DNA from: Klebsiella sp. RHBSTW-00484 | GTDB lineage: Bacteria; Pseudomonadota; Gammaproteobacteria; Enterobacterales; Enterobacteriaceae | DNA: 64,000 nucleotides | Assembly: GCF_013705725.1 (NCBI RefSeq) | Contig: NZ_CP055481.1 | Span: 3,472,001 to 3,536,000 of the forward strand | Reading direction: 5' to 3' | Part shown: positions 9,118-17,417 of the stretch, piece by piece | How the letters are laid out: every line of letters begins with the position of its first letter | How positions within the stretch are numbered: the first letter of the stretch is position 1 | Position numbers and translations under genes: made by a program | Notes under the pieces: generated by a model | Told to the model about the DNA's origin: nothing | The model's database searches: none | The model's input: only the letters and a program-made list of their open reading frames with translations

Positions 9118-9462
9118 TCAGTTTTTTTTCGCCTCCTCCAGCGTGCCGTAGCTGAAACGCTGAACCTTAGACAACGCCTCGGAGATTGACCCATAGGATC
9201 GAGATTTCATCAGCTCAACCGGAGACGGTAGCCCTTGTTCGGGAACGCCATCTTTATCGACCAGGGCGCTCAATATTAGTGCTGACGCCTCCAGCATCAA
9301 TCCACGCGTTTCGCCCGGGCCTGTTAGTTGTTCCGCCTTTTCTTCAAAATCAGCCAGCTCACTGGCGGTCAGGCGACGAACATAGAACTCACCACCAAAA
9401 ATATTCAGAGGGAATGCATCGCTATCGGGAGCCAGCAGGCGAGATTTAACGTCGGTTTTCAT
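9118..9462 (-). CDS. G: Tail assembly chaperone G
   Basis: Lambda gpG-type tail assembly chaperone, 114 residues. The start MKTDVKSRLLAPDSDAFPLN and an acidic helical region (ELADFEEKAEQLTG) are typical. Its 3' end carries the frameshift site producing the G-T fusion. It lies between the tail tube gene and H, the invariant position of this gene in siphophages. A hairpin terminator separates it from the upstream tube gene. Confidence 0.9.
   Translation of the reverse strand: MKTDVKSRLLAPDSDAFPLNIFGGEFYVRRLTASELADFEEKAEQLTGPGETRGLMLEASALILSALVDKDGVPEQGLPSPVELMKSRSYGSISEALSKVQRFSYGTLEEAKKN
9121..9127 (-). promoter_or_regulatory. Programmed -1 ribosomal frameshift site (A AAA AAC)
   Basis: In the G frame the codons read GCG AAA AAA AAC TGA. 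The heptamer A AAA AAC matches the X XXY YYZ rule, and shifting back one base leads into the open T frame. Lambda uses a related site in the same gene. No downstream structure was evaluated. Confidence 0.85.
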
Positions 9463-9476
9463 TCATTGTTTTCCAC

Positions 9477-9498
9477 AAAAAAGCCACCCAAAGGTGGC
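9477..9498 (-). terminator. Intrinsic terminator after the tail tube gene
   Basis: Minus-strand stem GCCACC/GGTGGC with a four-base loop and a run of six T, placed between the stop of the tail tube gene and the start of G. It would allow more tail tube mRNA than chaperone mRNA. Confidence 0.8.
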
Positions 9499-9522
9499 TG
9501 TCAGTTATTGGTAAAATACGGC

Positions 9523-9987
9523 TTATGCGCCGCCGTCGGCGACTGTGCCCCAGGTGATTTGGTTCTGTTTACCTTGAACGGTGATCTGAATGACGTCACT
9601 CGCCGGCGCGCTGATTTCGTTCATCTGCCAGCCGGACAGCGCCAGCAGCGCCGTCGACGTTCGCCCGTTCGGCAGCTCAACATAAAGCTGAATGGTTTTG
9701 CGCGCCGCTGCAGCGTTAAGCAGCGCAGCAAAGTCGGTATTTTTGGGATCATCGATAAAACCCAGCGACCTTTCCGGTCCATCCGGCAGATCGGAAACAG
9801 ACTGCTTTTGTTTATCTTTCAGCGTCGTGCAATCCACAAAACCACCCACCTGCCCCATCGCTCCCAAGGCTTTACAGTTATCCAGCGCTTTCATCGCTGC
9901 CACTGCATCACCAGGTCCCCCAAACTTAACGATGGAGCCCGCCGGCAACATCGCATATTCAGGCGATGCTTTTTTCTCATCAGCCAT
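9523..9987 (-). CDS. V: Major tail tube protein V
   Basis: Tail tube protein of 154 residues, lambda gpV type. It shows a single beta-rich tube domain (VKFGGPGDAVAAMKALDNCK near the N-terminus, ALSGWQMNEISAPASDVIQI near the C-terminus). It lacks the additional Ig-like C-terminal domain of lambda gpV, which fits the shorter length. It polymerises as stacked hexamers around the tape measure. A strong terminator follows. Position between tail completion genes and the G/GT chaperone supports the call. Confidence 0.88.
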   Translation of the reverse strand: MADEKKASPEYAMLPAGSIVKFGGPGDAVAAMKALDNCKALGAMGQVGGFVDCTTLKDKQKQSVSDLPDGPERSLGFIDDPKNTDFAALLNAAAARKTIQLYVELPNGRTSTALLALSGWQMNEISAPASDVIQITVQGKQNQITWGTVADGGA

Positions 9988-10022
9988 GATTTTTCTCTCT
10001 TTTTATTAATTGATAGCTGTCG

Positions 10023-10427
10023 CTACCCGTTTTGAATACCGTGGCGAATTTCCACGACCAGCACGCTGAGCACTTTCTGAAGGTTGTAATCCAGCGCAGG
10101 CCGAATAAAGGGTTCTGCCACCTGTTTGACAGTGCCAAACTCCTGCGCCACCGCCTTCATATGGTGCTCTTTGCTGGGCCCAACCCGGAGCGTTATAACT
10201 GTGCTTCGGTACTTTGCCGATCCTTTTCTCGATCTGATTTTGATGGTGTCACGCATATGCTCTTCAGGGGACGCTTCGTCAAAGCCGGCATGCTGCTTCA
10301 TATCCTCTTCGACGACCTTTAACGCCTCACGGCCAGCATCGCGTAAAACCTTCGTTGCGACTTTTTCCCCCAGCGCGGTAAGTTGTCGCTCCAGCTCATC
10401 CAGCCCCTTCACTTCCATTCGAATCAC
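10023..10427 (-). CDS. HK97 gp10-like tail completion / neck protein
   Basis: A 134-residue protein of the HK97-gp10 family, which connects the head to the tail. The opening MIRMEVKGLDELERQLTALG, the helix GEKVATKVLRDAGREALKVV and a C-terminal AQEFGTVKQVAEPFIRPALD segment are hallmark features of this group. The start overlaps the stop of the preceding gene by 4 bases (ATGA). The gene sits between the other connector genes and the tail tube gene, as in HK97-type phages. Confidence 0.85.
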   Translation of the reverse strand: MIRMEVKGLDELERQLTALGEKVATKVLRDAGREALKVVEEDMKQHAGFDEASPEEHMRDTIKIRSRKGSAKYRSTVITLRVGPSKEHHMKAVAQEFGTVKQVAEPFIRPALDYNLQKVLSVLVVEIRHGIQNG

Positions 10428-10813
10428 GATGAATCCTCCATGTGATGAATAATGAAATCGCGGATCAGGCGGTACTGGATGCGCCGGTTCGTCAGCGTAG
10501 TCTTGTCCTGCCGGATGCCGCCGCGTTCAACGTACTGAACCGGGACATTTTCCAGCCGGCCGTGGACGAGTTTTTTCCATTCAGACCAGATTTTGCTGTC
10601 CAGCTGCAGGAGGTTGGTGTAGTCGTCAATCCGGTAAATCGTCACCTGAAAACGCGCTGAAATCAGTCCGGTCCGCAGTGTTCCCGTGTACATCTCCGGG
10701 TCTGAAATTCGTTGAAACGTTACTCCCTCCTGCTCGCTATCCGGCAACAGCAGCGGGTAAGCATTCAGGCCGGTAATACTCTCCAGGGCGGTTTTAATTG
10801 CCAGCTCTATCAT
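10424..10813 (-). CDS. Tail terminator-like protein (DUF3168 type)
   Basis: A 129-residue protein beginning MIELAIKTALESITGLNAYP at the ATG at 10813; the frame extends upstream to 11098 but that part is Arg/Trp-rich shadow sequence of the overlapping connector gene. The pattern (N-terminal helix, QEGVTFQRISDPEMYTGTLR, then a beta-rich centre) fits the DUF3168/tail terminator group that caps the tail tube. It overlaps the upstream gene by 20 bases and the downstream neck gene by 4. The assignment is by pattern and position. Confidence 0.78.
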   Translation of the reverse strand: MIELAIKTALESITGLNAYPLLLPDSEQEGVTFQRISDPEMYTGTLRTGLISARFQVTIYRIDDYTNLLQLDSKIWSEWKKLVHGRLENVPVQYVERGGIRQDKTTLTNRRIQYRLIRDFIIHHMEDSS

Positions 10814-11132
10814 GGCGCCCGTCCGCCTCCCCCGTAATGATGATCCGGTCCGTTTTTCGGTCGATATTCCGGACGGTGTAAACCAATTCTTTCGTCGTGA
10901 TTTTCCAGTCCAAATCGACCAAAACTCCCGGATAAACCGTAAACAAACGGGTTTCCACCACCTGCTCCTGATCCTGCGTTCGCACCTTTCGGCCCGATAC
11001 CAGCTCGGTCTTCGCCCAGGCTTTGCCTGCCTCGACCAGTGTCTCCGGTAGCGGTTCGCCCAGCGGCCCCCGTCCAGACTGGACATAGCTGATTGCAATA
11101 CGACAGTTCATTTCTCCCGGTTTCAGGCTCAT
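10794..11132 (-). CDS. Head closure / head-tail adaptor protein
   Basis: A 112-residue protein starting MSLKPGEMNCRIAISYVQSG at the ATG at 11132. The SPP1 gp16/HK97 gp7-like head-tail joining family has the same layout: a short N-terminal leader, a W-containing beta strand (AGKAWAKTELVSGRKVRTQD) and repeated beta strands to the C-terminus. It overlaps the gp6-like gene upstream by 4 bases. It should plug the portal after packaging and receive the tail. Confidence 0.82.
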   Translation of the reverse strand: MSLKPGEMNCRIAISYVQSGRGPLGEPLPETLVEAGKAWAKTELVSGRKVRTQDQEQVVETRLFTVYPGVLVDLDWKITTKELVYTVRNIDRKTDRIIITGEADGRHDRAGN

Positions 11133-11446
11133 ACGGTGTGCTCCTGCAGGGGAAAAAGCAGATGCCTTACTGCGGCAGTTTCCAGCCACTGGCCCGTGTG
11201 GCCATTCAGATACGCATCGCTGACCAGATACTGCACGGCCAGCTTGATATCCTCATCGGCAACGAATCCCCGGGTCGTCTCCGGGAGCGCCTGCAGCTCC
11301 GCATCGCTGGCAACCAGCTTGCAGTAGTAATCTCGCTCGATACTCCGCAGCGCGGCGGTGACCATTTTCGTGAGCATGCCGTCATGCTCGGTGAAATCCA
11401 GTTCCAGACGGAGCTGGGTTTTCACATCAGCCAATGTCAGTATCAA
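11129..11446 (-). CDS. Head-tail connector protein (HK97 gp6-like)
   Basis: A 105-residue connector of the HK97 gp6 family. The start is placed at TTG 11446 because GGGAG lies 9 bases upstream and family members begin right before the LTLADVKTQLRLEL motif; the upstream extension in frame is shadow of the preceding gene. Motifs in the middle (HDGMLTKMVTAALRSIERDY) and the C-terminal AVQYLVSDAYLNGHTGQW helix are typical. It forms a ring below the portal. It overlaps the preceding gene by 20 bases. Confidence 0.8.
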   Translation of the reverse strand: MILTLADVKTQLRLELDFTEHDGMLTKMVTAALRSIERDYYCKLVASDAELQALPETTRGFVADEDIKLAVQYLVSDAYLNGHTGQWLETAAVRHLLFPLQEHTV

Positions 11447-11885
11447 AGTCGTTATCTCCCGGTTTCGGTGCCATTGCGCGTTTGGCATCTTTCGGCCATA
11501 CCGCAATGCCGCGAGAAACAAGCTCTTCTGCATATTTACTATCAAAACAAGCGATATCACCACGCGAATAACGGCTATACGGGCCGAGGAACACAACGGC
11601 TTTACGTTCTGGCACTTTTACCTCCGCTGGGGCCTGCGGTTCACTTTGACTATTACTGGTGCCGGTATTTTCCGGGCCATCCACGGGCGCTCCGGCATCG
11701 GTATCGCTCCCCGATGTATTTTCCCCGCCTTCGGCACCGCTACCACCGTCGACGCCAACTGTGGCGTCACCGGTATTACGGCTGGCCACTTCAGCGACAG
11801 TCCCACTCGTGCCGGAAGCATCCAGGGATGCATCAGTCGTTGTCGCATCTTTGCCTGCTGCGGATTTCGTTGTTTTACCTGCCAT
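11427..11885 (-). CDS. Small head-region protein, low-complexity N-terminus
   Basis: A 152-residue protein of unknown function following the major capsid gene. Residues 1-90 are a disordered Ala/Gly/Ser/Thr-rich stretch (for example DASGTSGTVAEVASRNTG). Residues 92-135 form a compact domain with GPYSRYSRGDIACFDSKYAE and RGIAVWP motifs seen in small proteins next to HK97-type capsid genes. A terminator separates it from the capsid gene. It might be a head accessory protein, but nothing in the sequence proves this. Confidence 0.65.
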   Translation of the reverse strand: MAGKTTKSAAGKDATTTDASLDASGTSGTVAEVASRNTGDATVGVDGGSGAEGGENTSGSDTDAGAPVDGPENTGTSNSQSEPQAPAEVKVPERKAVVFLGPYSRYSRGDIACFDSKYAEELVSRGIAVWPKDAKRAMAPKPGDNDFDTDIG

Positions 11886-11910
11886 TTATTACCTCCTGCC
11901 TCTGAAACAG

Positions 11911-11930
11911 AAAAGCCCGCATATGCGGGC
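11911..11930 (-). terminator. Intrinsic terminator after the major capsid gene
   Basis: Minus-strand perfect stem GCCCGC/GCGGGC with ATAT loop followed by TTTT, 23 bases after the capsid stop. It would separate high-level capsid transcripts from the connector genes. Confidence 0.75.
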
Positions 11931-11952
11931 CTTATTGACGGATACGGTACGG

Positions 11953-13239
11953 CTAGAACAAAACGCCGGTACCCAGCACCAGACCTTCCGGGTGACGGAA
12001 GCCGATGTCGTGCTCAGTTACAACGCGGATCAGAGACTGATTACGCGCAAAGGCAGAAACCAGGTTGCCTTCGGCATCTTTGTACGTCGCCTCTTTGGAG
12101 AAATCGACCTTCATGGCACCGTCTTCACCGATGACAACATCGTTGAAGTCCGCGAAATAAATTTCTGATTCTTTACCGCTGTCACCCAGGTTAACCGGGA
12201 TCGCGCTGGTGCGTTCAATCGGGTGGCCTTTCAACATACCCTGTGCCATTTCCGGGTAGACTTTGTTACCGTTGCCATCACGCAGGCCAAACAGTTTCAT
12301 GTAGGTGCGGTTCGACATACCCCAGCCACAACGGATCATCAGGCTATTGCCATCCATAGCCATCAAAATAACTTTATCCAGGTACTCATCAACCGTATTC
12401 AGGTTGACTTCCGCTGCTGCTTCCCAGGGCAACAGACGATTCCACTGCGTTGCGCGGGCTTTCATACCCGTCGGGGTATCGCCGGTTCCATCATCACGCA
12501 TAAACGCTTTATCTTCACGAACAGAGATAGCGGTCAGAATGTCCTGCAGAACCAGTTGTTCAACATTAAAACCGGCACGGCCAATCAGCTGGTTCGAAAT
12601 CGGTACCAGCGCGATCATGGTTTTTGCATTCAGTTTTACATCGTCGAATTTTGATTCAGACGCCTTAGCATCCTTCCCTTCACCGGTATAGCTGGCAGTT
12701 GCACCGCCAGCGGAACGCGGTAAAGACAAATTTCCGTTCGGCAGTGGGATCGAGCGAGCCCCCAGCTTACGTACAATAGTGCGATCGCTCAGCAGCTCGA
12801 TCACTTCGTTTTGCATATTTTCCGGGATAAGTGCGCCGCCAGAACCCGATACGGTTGAGATGGCCATCGATACAGTCTGGTCATTCAGTTCTTCGGCGGC
12901 GAACGTAGCCGCATCACGCAGATCGCCCTTCGCTGCAGCAATCGACATGACCATGCGGGTCATTCCGGCGCCGACGTATTGCTTCGGTTCTGCTTTGACA
13001 ACGATGGCCGGGCCATGTTGGGTCGCTTTAACCGGCTTCGCAACGACCGCGGCCGCACGTTCTGCGGCTTCCAGACGTTCCATTTTGGCGCTGATATCGG
13101 CGAACTGCTGCTGCAGGCCACCAAATTCTGTCAGCTGCTCCGGTGTCAGCGTACCGCCGCTCGCCTCAATGGTCGCCAGGGCCTGAACTTGTTCGTTGAT
13201 ACCCGCACGCTGACGACGCAATTCTTCAATCTGTGGCAT
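11953..13239 (-). CDS. Major capsid protein (HK97 fold, with scaffolding delta domain)
   Basis: HK97-fold major capsid protein, 428 residues from the ATG at 13239, which has a GAGAG ribosome site; an ATG 24 bases upstream lies right behind a terminator T-run and is unlikely. Residues 1-100 (MPQIEELRRQRAGINEQVQA and following coiled coil) form the delta domain that acts as internal scaffold and is removed by the upstream protease. Then come the N-arm, the E-loop region (ARSIPLPNGNLSLPRSAGG) and the P/A domains ending in FRHPEGLVLGTGVLF. Hairpins lie on both sides of the gene. Confidence 0.94.
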   Translation of the reverse strand: MPQIEELRRQRAGINEQVQALATIEASGGTLTPEQLTEFGGLQQQFADISAKMERLEAAERAAAVVAKPVKATQHGPAIVVKAEPKQYVGAGMTRMVMSIAAAKGDLRDAATFAAEELNDQTVSMAISTVSGSGGALIPENMQNEVIELLSDRTIVRKLGARSIPLPNGNLSLPRSAGGATASYTGEGKDAKASESKFDDVKLNAKTMIALVPISNQLIGRAGFNVEQLVLQDILTAISVREDKAFMRDDGTGDTPTGMKARATQWNRLLPWEAAAEVNLNTVDEYLDKVILMAMDGNSLMIRCGWGMSNRTYMKLFGLRDGNGNKVYPEMAQGMLKGHPIERTSAIPVNLGDSGKESEIYFADFNDVVIGEDGAMKVDFSKEATYKDAEGNLVSAFARNQSLIRVVTEHDIGFRHPEGLVLGTGVLF

Positions 13240-13263
13240 TTTATTTCTCTCTTTCTTCGACAT

Positions 13264-13286
13264 AAAAAAAGCAGCCCGGAGGCTGC
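13264..13286 (-). terminator. Intrinsic terminator between protease and capsid genes
   Basis: Minus-strand stem GCAGCC/GGCTGC, four-base loop, seven T. It lies 25 bases before the capsid start codon. Such a site upstream of the capsid gene implies read-through by an antiterminated polymerase or an unseen local promoter. Confidence 0.75.
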
Positions 13287-13311
13287 TTAGAGGTGACGCG
13301 CTTGCGTCGGG

Positions 13312-14232
13312 TTACATTTGGGCTTGAATATCCATCGCTGCTGCCCGGAATTGAATGGAGCTGGTTTTCTGAGGAGTCTTGTACTTCGCCGCAATGGCGT
13401 TAATCGCCGACTGCGGGTCAGAAACTTCATCGGCCAGACCCGCTGAAACGGCCCCGGAGCCAGAGAAAATCCCAGCCTGCGTATTAATTACCGCCTGCTG
13501 CTCGATACCGCGATACCCAGCCACCGAGCCAGTAAACGTTTCGTACATCTCGTCGATCATCCCCTGGAACATGCCCAGCGCCTCTTCACTCAGCGGCTCA
13601 TGCTGGGTGCCGTTATTTTTGTTATCACCCCTGAAGATAGTGGTGAACGTCAGCCCCATTTTTTCTTCCAGCTTCGACGTATCCAGGTGCTCCATAATCA
13701 CACCGATAGACCCCACGCCACTGGTCTGGCTGACGATGATTTTGCTGCAGGCCGACGCGATGAAATACGCTGCAGAATAGGCGTTGTAGTTAACAATCGC
13801 CGTAATGGGTTTCGTTTCGCGAGATTGATAAATGAAGTCGGCCAGCTCCTTGCACCCCACTGCTGCGCCGCCGCCGGAGTTAATATCCAGCACGATTTCG
13901 CTAATCGACGGATCGTTTAACGCCATACTCAGCTGGCTGCGGATCCGCTCATAGCTGGTTAGCTCGGTGCAGGCCTGCGTAATCTGCCCACGACGTGGTA
14001 CCAGCAATCCGTGGACAGGAATAACCGCTACTCCACCGGCTGGCTGTACCTGCTCCGCTGCGGAAGCGTTATCCGGATTCAGTGCTAACTGGATACTGCT
14101 ATCGTCGACCGTTCCCTGAATGCGGGGGATCAGCACCGCTTTCACAGAATCCATCGCCTGCCGCGACACGTAATGCGGCACGCCAAAGACCATTTCCGCC
14201 AGGTGCGGATAGTTAATCAGTTTGGTTGTCAT
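13312..14232 (-). CDS. Capsid maturation protease (S49/SppA-like)
   Basis: A 306-residue ClpP/SppA-fold serine protease, family S49. It has the oxyanion strand DINSGGGAAVGCKELADFI, the catalytic Ser in YNAYSAAYFIASAC, and a following VSQTSGVGSIGVIMEHLDTS region usual for SppA-type enzymes, with a Lys-containing segment (TSKLEEKMG). It lies between portal and capsid genes, where it would cleave the capsid delta domain and itself during prohead maturation. The family differs from the U35 protease of HK97 itself. Confidence 0.92.
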   Translation of the reverse strand: MTTKLINYPHLAEMVFGVPHYVSRQAMDSVKAVLIPRIQGTVDDSSIQLALNPDNASAAEQVQPAGGVAVIPVHGLLVPRRGQITQACTELTSYERIRSQLSMALNDPSISEIVLDINSGGGAAVGCKELADFIYQSRETKPITAIVNYNAYSAAYFIASACSKIIVSQTSGVGSIGVIMEHLDTSKLEEKMGLTFTTIFRGDNKNNGTQHEPLSEEALGMFQGMIDEMYETFTGSVAGYRGIEQQAVINTQAGIFSGSGAVSAGLADEVSDPQSAINAIAAKYKTPQKTSSIQFRAAAMDIQAQM

Positions 14233-14267
14233 GATTTTTACCAGATAAGCCCGCTCTGCAGTGGTAT

Positions 14268-15539
14268 TCAGGATCTGGCCAGAATGGCTTTAATTTCCGT
14301 CATCTGCTTCGCGGTTGGCTTTTTATCGCCAGGAATGATTTGAGCGCTATCGACCATGTTCAGCGGCGTGAGGTATTTATCACCACCGGCTATCGGCGGC
14401 AGGTTTTCCATCCGCCGGATATCATTGGTCGATAACCAGCCCCACTGGCGTCCCAGCGCATAGGACTCATAGCGTGATTTCTGGTCGCCGCGCAGTAACC
14501 CGGAGACATTGAATTCTATATACAGATCACGTCGCTCGCTGGGCAGCAGCAGGTCACGCTGCAGCGCACCTTCGTGGCGTTTCAGCCAGGCCAGCAGCGT
14601 ATACATCACGAATTGCAGCCCCTGATGCTCGATGTTGTTGTTGGTCGCTTTCGCCAGCATTTGCACCATATGTGGTGGGATTTTGTAGAGACGGCAAACC
14701 TCCTCCACACCCCACTGGCGCGACTGTAGCAGCTGTGCCTTCTCGTTATCCTGCGAGAGTGACTTGTAGCTCATCCCCTCCTGCAGCAGGGCAACGGAAA
14801 ACATGTTATGGATGCCAGAATAGCGATCGGTCCATTTCGCCAGGAGCTGATCAATCTTCTCCTGACTCTTGATGGCCACTGCTTCTTTTGGTCGCTCAAT
14901 AACACCGCTCATCGTCGTACCGCGCCGGAATACCGCCGAAGCATGCTCTTCAACCGCCAGGTTCAACCCGAGTACGTCGGCGTTCGTCTGAATAGGCGAG
15001 CTACCGATATAGCCGTCCAGTGAAAATACTTTCACATGGTGCATCATGCGCATCGGCAGGGTTTCTCCGATTTCGGGGATTTCGTAATACGGCATCCCGT
15101 CCGGCCCCTTCAGGACAATCACCTTTTTCGGGTTAATCGGGATCAGCTCTTTCGGATAGCCTTTTCCATCGCGGTCGATGATCGAGTAGCAATTTCCCTC
15201 CAGCCCCAGCAACCCCTGCTGTTGCTCGAAATATTCGAACGACGTGTCTTTTTTGTTGGGCTGGGAATGGATCAGATCGTATATCGGGTGGTCTGTCGCG
15301 CGCTGGCGACCACCATTTTTATCTCGCCGGTAGAGTTCGACCGGCAGCTGCGCGACGGACTCCGCCAGGAGCGTGACACAGGCCCGAATAGCAGAAAGCC
15401 CAAGCGCTGTCTCCGGCGTAATCATGACACCCGCTTTACTCTGACTTGAACTGACGCCGCCCAACTTTGCTTCCCAGAAACCACCGCGCGACCGCTGTTT
15501 CCCTCTAAACATCTGGGGAATAAACATCATCTCCCCCAT
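14268..15539 (-). CDS. Portal protein (HK97 family)
   Basis: HK97-type portal protein of up to 423 residues, forming the dodecameric DNA channel of the head. Typical motifs are ALGLSAIRACVTLLAESVAQ near residue 45, LYRRDKNGGR, HPIYDLIHSQPN and GVEEVCRLYKIPPHMVQ. The start is uncertain between 15539 and 15527, since a GGGGGAG ribosome site overlaps the first ATG and suits the second better. It overlaps the small membrane protein gene by 35 bases and lies before the protease gene. Confidence 0.93.
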   Translation of the reverse strand: MGEMMFIPQMFRGKQRSRGGFWEAKLGGVSSSQSKAGVMITPETALGLSAIRACVTLLAESVAQLPVELYRRDKNGGRQRATDHPIYDLIHSQPNKKDTSFEYFEQQQGLLGLEGNCYSIIDRDGKGYPKELIPINPKKVIVLKGPDGMPYYEIPEIGETLPMRMMHHVKVFSLDGYIGSSPIQTNADVLGLNLAVEEHASAVFRRGTTMSGVIERPKEAVAIKSQEKIDQLLAKWTDRYSGIHNMFSVALLQEGMSYKSLSQDNEKAQLLQSRQWGVEEVCRLYKIPPHMVQMLAKATNNNIEHQGLQFVMYTLLAWLKRHEGALQRDLLLPSERRDLYIEFNVSGLLRGDQKSRYESYALGRQWGWLSTNDIRRMENLPPIAGGDKYLTPLNMVDSAQIIPGDKKPTAKQMTEIKAILARS

Positions 15540-15702
15540 TTTTAGCGTGAACAGACACCGTTCTGGCGATTAAAAACGACCAGACCAGGCAGATAATGCC
15601 TCCTGTGATCAGTCCCGCTGCGGGAGAAACCAGCCAGGCACCAACGGACATCAATACAGCACCGGCGAGGCCGATAATGAAACTCAGAATTGTGATCAAC
15701 AC
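15505..15702 (-). CDS. Small membrane protein between terminase and portal
   Basis: A 65-residue protein starting with GTG at 15702, which overlaps the terminase stop by 7 bases; GAGGAAG lies just upstream. Two hydrophobic helices (LITILSFIIGLAGAVLMSVG and AAGLITGGIICLVWSFLIA) make up most of the chain. Tiny two-helix proteins at this position are common in HK97-type head modules. The function is unknown. Confidence 0.72.
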   Translation of the reverse strand: MLITILSFIIGLAGAVLMSVGAWLVSPAAGLITGGIICLVWSFLIARTVSVHAKNGGDDVYSPDV

Positions 15703-17417
15703 ACTATATCTTCCTCATCGTATACAGACTTGATGACTGCGCTGTTCAACATGGCGCGCCCTATCCCCATCATTAAACCAACTGCTCCATCAATCTTGTT
15801 TTGTTTCCCCTCTTTTGTTGGGCGAACAATATCGTCGCTGCCCGGTAAATATCGTCCTACAACGTTCTGGATACACCAGTTCATGATGGGGTTTCCATCA
15901 TGGTGGAATCGACCCGATGCCAGTGCAGCTTCAATCTCTCTCATTGGGTCGCTCATATGGGTGAAGTTCTGTCTGATTTCGACGGGCTCTAGTCCCTCTT
16001 CCTCAAGCAGATGGCGTAAGGAAGTGGCACCATAAGGATCGATCGGGCACTGGGCAATTTTCACGTTCTGACGTAATTGCAGGATTGATTCGAAAATCAG
16101 CCGATAATCAACTTCTGCTCCATCGGTTGGAATTAAAACGCCCTGCCCCACAAAGGACTGATAACGTTCTGAGGTATGTTTAAGTTTGGGATCGACAGAA
16201 TAAATGGTGTCTTCAGGCACCCAGAACATTGACCCGACACAATAGAAATGGGTAATACCTTCAATATCACGACGAAAAACAGGTATGACGGCGTTAAGAT
16301 CGACCTTTGACGCAAGGTCAATCCCCAGCCAGCATTCTTCATCGGCAAAATCAGACAATTTAAGACTTTTATCAGCGGCAGCCATCCATTTCTGCAAATC
16401 GTAAAAGACAGTTTTTGCACTCACCCAGCGATTAAAATGCTTGGTCAGAATCTTGTTAGTCTGACTGGGGTTCGAAATCGCCAGTAACTGTTTTGCGCGA
16501 AGAAAGTTTTCTTTTACCGATATTCCATAATTGGGATTGGCTTTGATTAGCGATTCCGGCTTAGTCCAGTCATCATCCTCATCAAGACCATAGATTATAC
16601 CGAAAATACCCTCATTCTCTTCGCCCTTGCGTGTCTTGCGTAGGATCTCCACCACCTGTTCGCGCTTCTCATAGCACGGCGAGGTAATGTCATAACCCGC
16701 AGTTGTGATGATGAGTGTAATGGGTTGCTCGCGAGCCCCCATCCCGGTTGTCATTGTGGTATATAGGGCGTCGGTAATATGTTCATGATATTCGTCGATA
16801 ATGGCGCATGACGGCGAATCACCGTCACCTGGATCGCCAATTACCGGTGCAAAAATGGAACCATCAGGGCGAGTCATTTTTTTCGCCCAGGGCTTTATAG
16901 AAAACTTCTGCCTTAATGCGGGCAGTTTTTTCACCATTAACAGCGCCGGAGCAAACACTTTCCAGGCCTGCTTTTCGGTCGTGGCGCCGCAATACACTTC
17001 TGCACCATGTTCACCATCAGCGCAGAACATATAATTACCCACTGCTGCAGCCAGCGCGGATTTTCCATTTTTCCTCGGCACCTCAATGTAAATTTCATTG
17101 AAGCGCCGAAGACCGGATTTTTTGTGGATCCAGCCAAAGGGCACGCCAAGCGAAAACTTTTGCCAGGGTTCAAAATCTATTCTGAGTTTTCGGCGGGCCC
17201 ATTCCCCCGCTGTATGTGGCATTTTTTGGGAAAAGCGGAGAAATCGCTCCGCCTTATTTTTATCGAACCGATAGGGCCAGTTCGGATCCTTCGCGCGATC
17301 CAGGTCATCAAGATGTCGCTGGCAGGCAAGAATAGTTAACTGACATGCCAGAATCTTCCCGCCAACGATATCCCTTGCATACTGGTTCGCCGCATTGACG
17401 TTCGGATATGTGGCCAT
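15696..17417 (-). CDS. Terminase large subunit
   Basis: Large terminase of 573 residues, the DNA packaging motor and nuclease (Terminase_1 / HK97 gp2-like). The ATPase domain shows the Walker A-like segment EVPRKNGKSALAAAVGNYMF and Walker B CAIIDEYHEH. The RNase H-like nuclease domain has WLGIDLASKVDLNAVIPVFR, with further acidic sites in the C-terminal third. It overlaps the small subunit stop by one base. With the nearby HNH nuclease it is characteristic of cos-type packaging, though the cos site was not identified. Confidence 0.95.
   Translation of the reverse strand: MATYPNVNAANQYARDIVGGKILACQLTILACQRHLDDLDRAKDPNWPYRFDKNKAERFLRFSQKMPHTAGEWARRKLRIDFEPWQKFSLGVPFGWIHKKSGLRRFNEIYIEVPRKNGKSALAAAVGNYMFCADGEHGAEVYCGATTEKQAWKVFAPALLMVKKLPALRQKFSIKPWAKKMTRPDGSIFAPVIGDPGDGDSPSCAIIDEYHEHITDALYTTMTTGMGAREQPITLIITTAGYDITSPCYEKREQVVEILRKTRKGEENEGIFGIIYGLDEDDDWTKPESLIKANPNYGISVKENFLRAKQLLAISNPSQTNKILTKHFNRWVSAKTVFYDLQKWMAAADKSLKLSDFADEECWLGIDLASKVDLNAVIPVFRRDIEGITHFYCVGSMFWVPEDTIYSVDPKLKHTSERYQSFVGQGVLIPTDGAEVDYRLIFESILQLRQNVKIAQCPIDPYGATSLRHLLEEEGLEPVEIRQNFTHMSDPMREIEAALASGRFHHDGNPIMNWCIQNVVGRYLPGSDDIVRPTKEGKQNKIDGAVGLMMGIGRAMLNSAVIKSVYDEEDIVC

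Noticed and set aside
11618..11848. Extra frames opposite or alongside the low-complexity head gene
   Set aside because: GC-rich repetitive codons open several frames here; only the frame with the conserved C-terminal GPYSRYSRGDIACF domain is protein-like.
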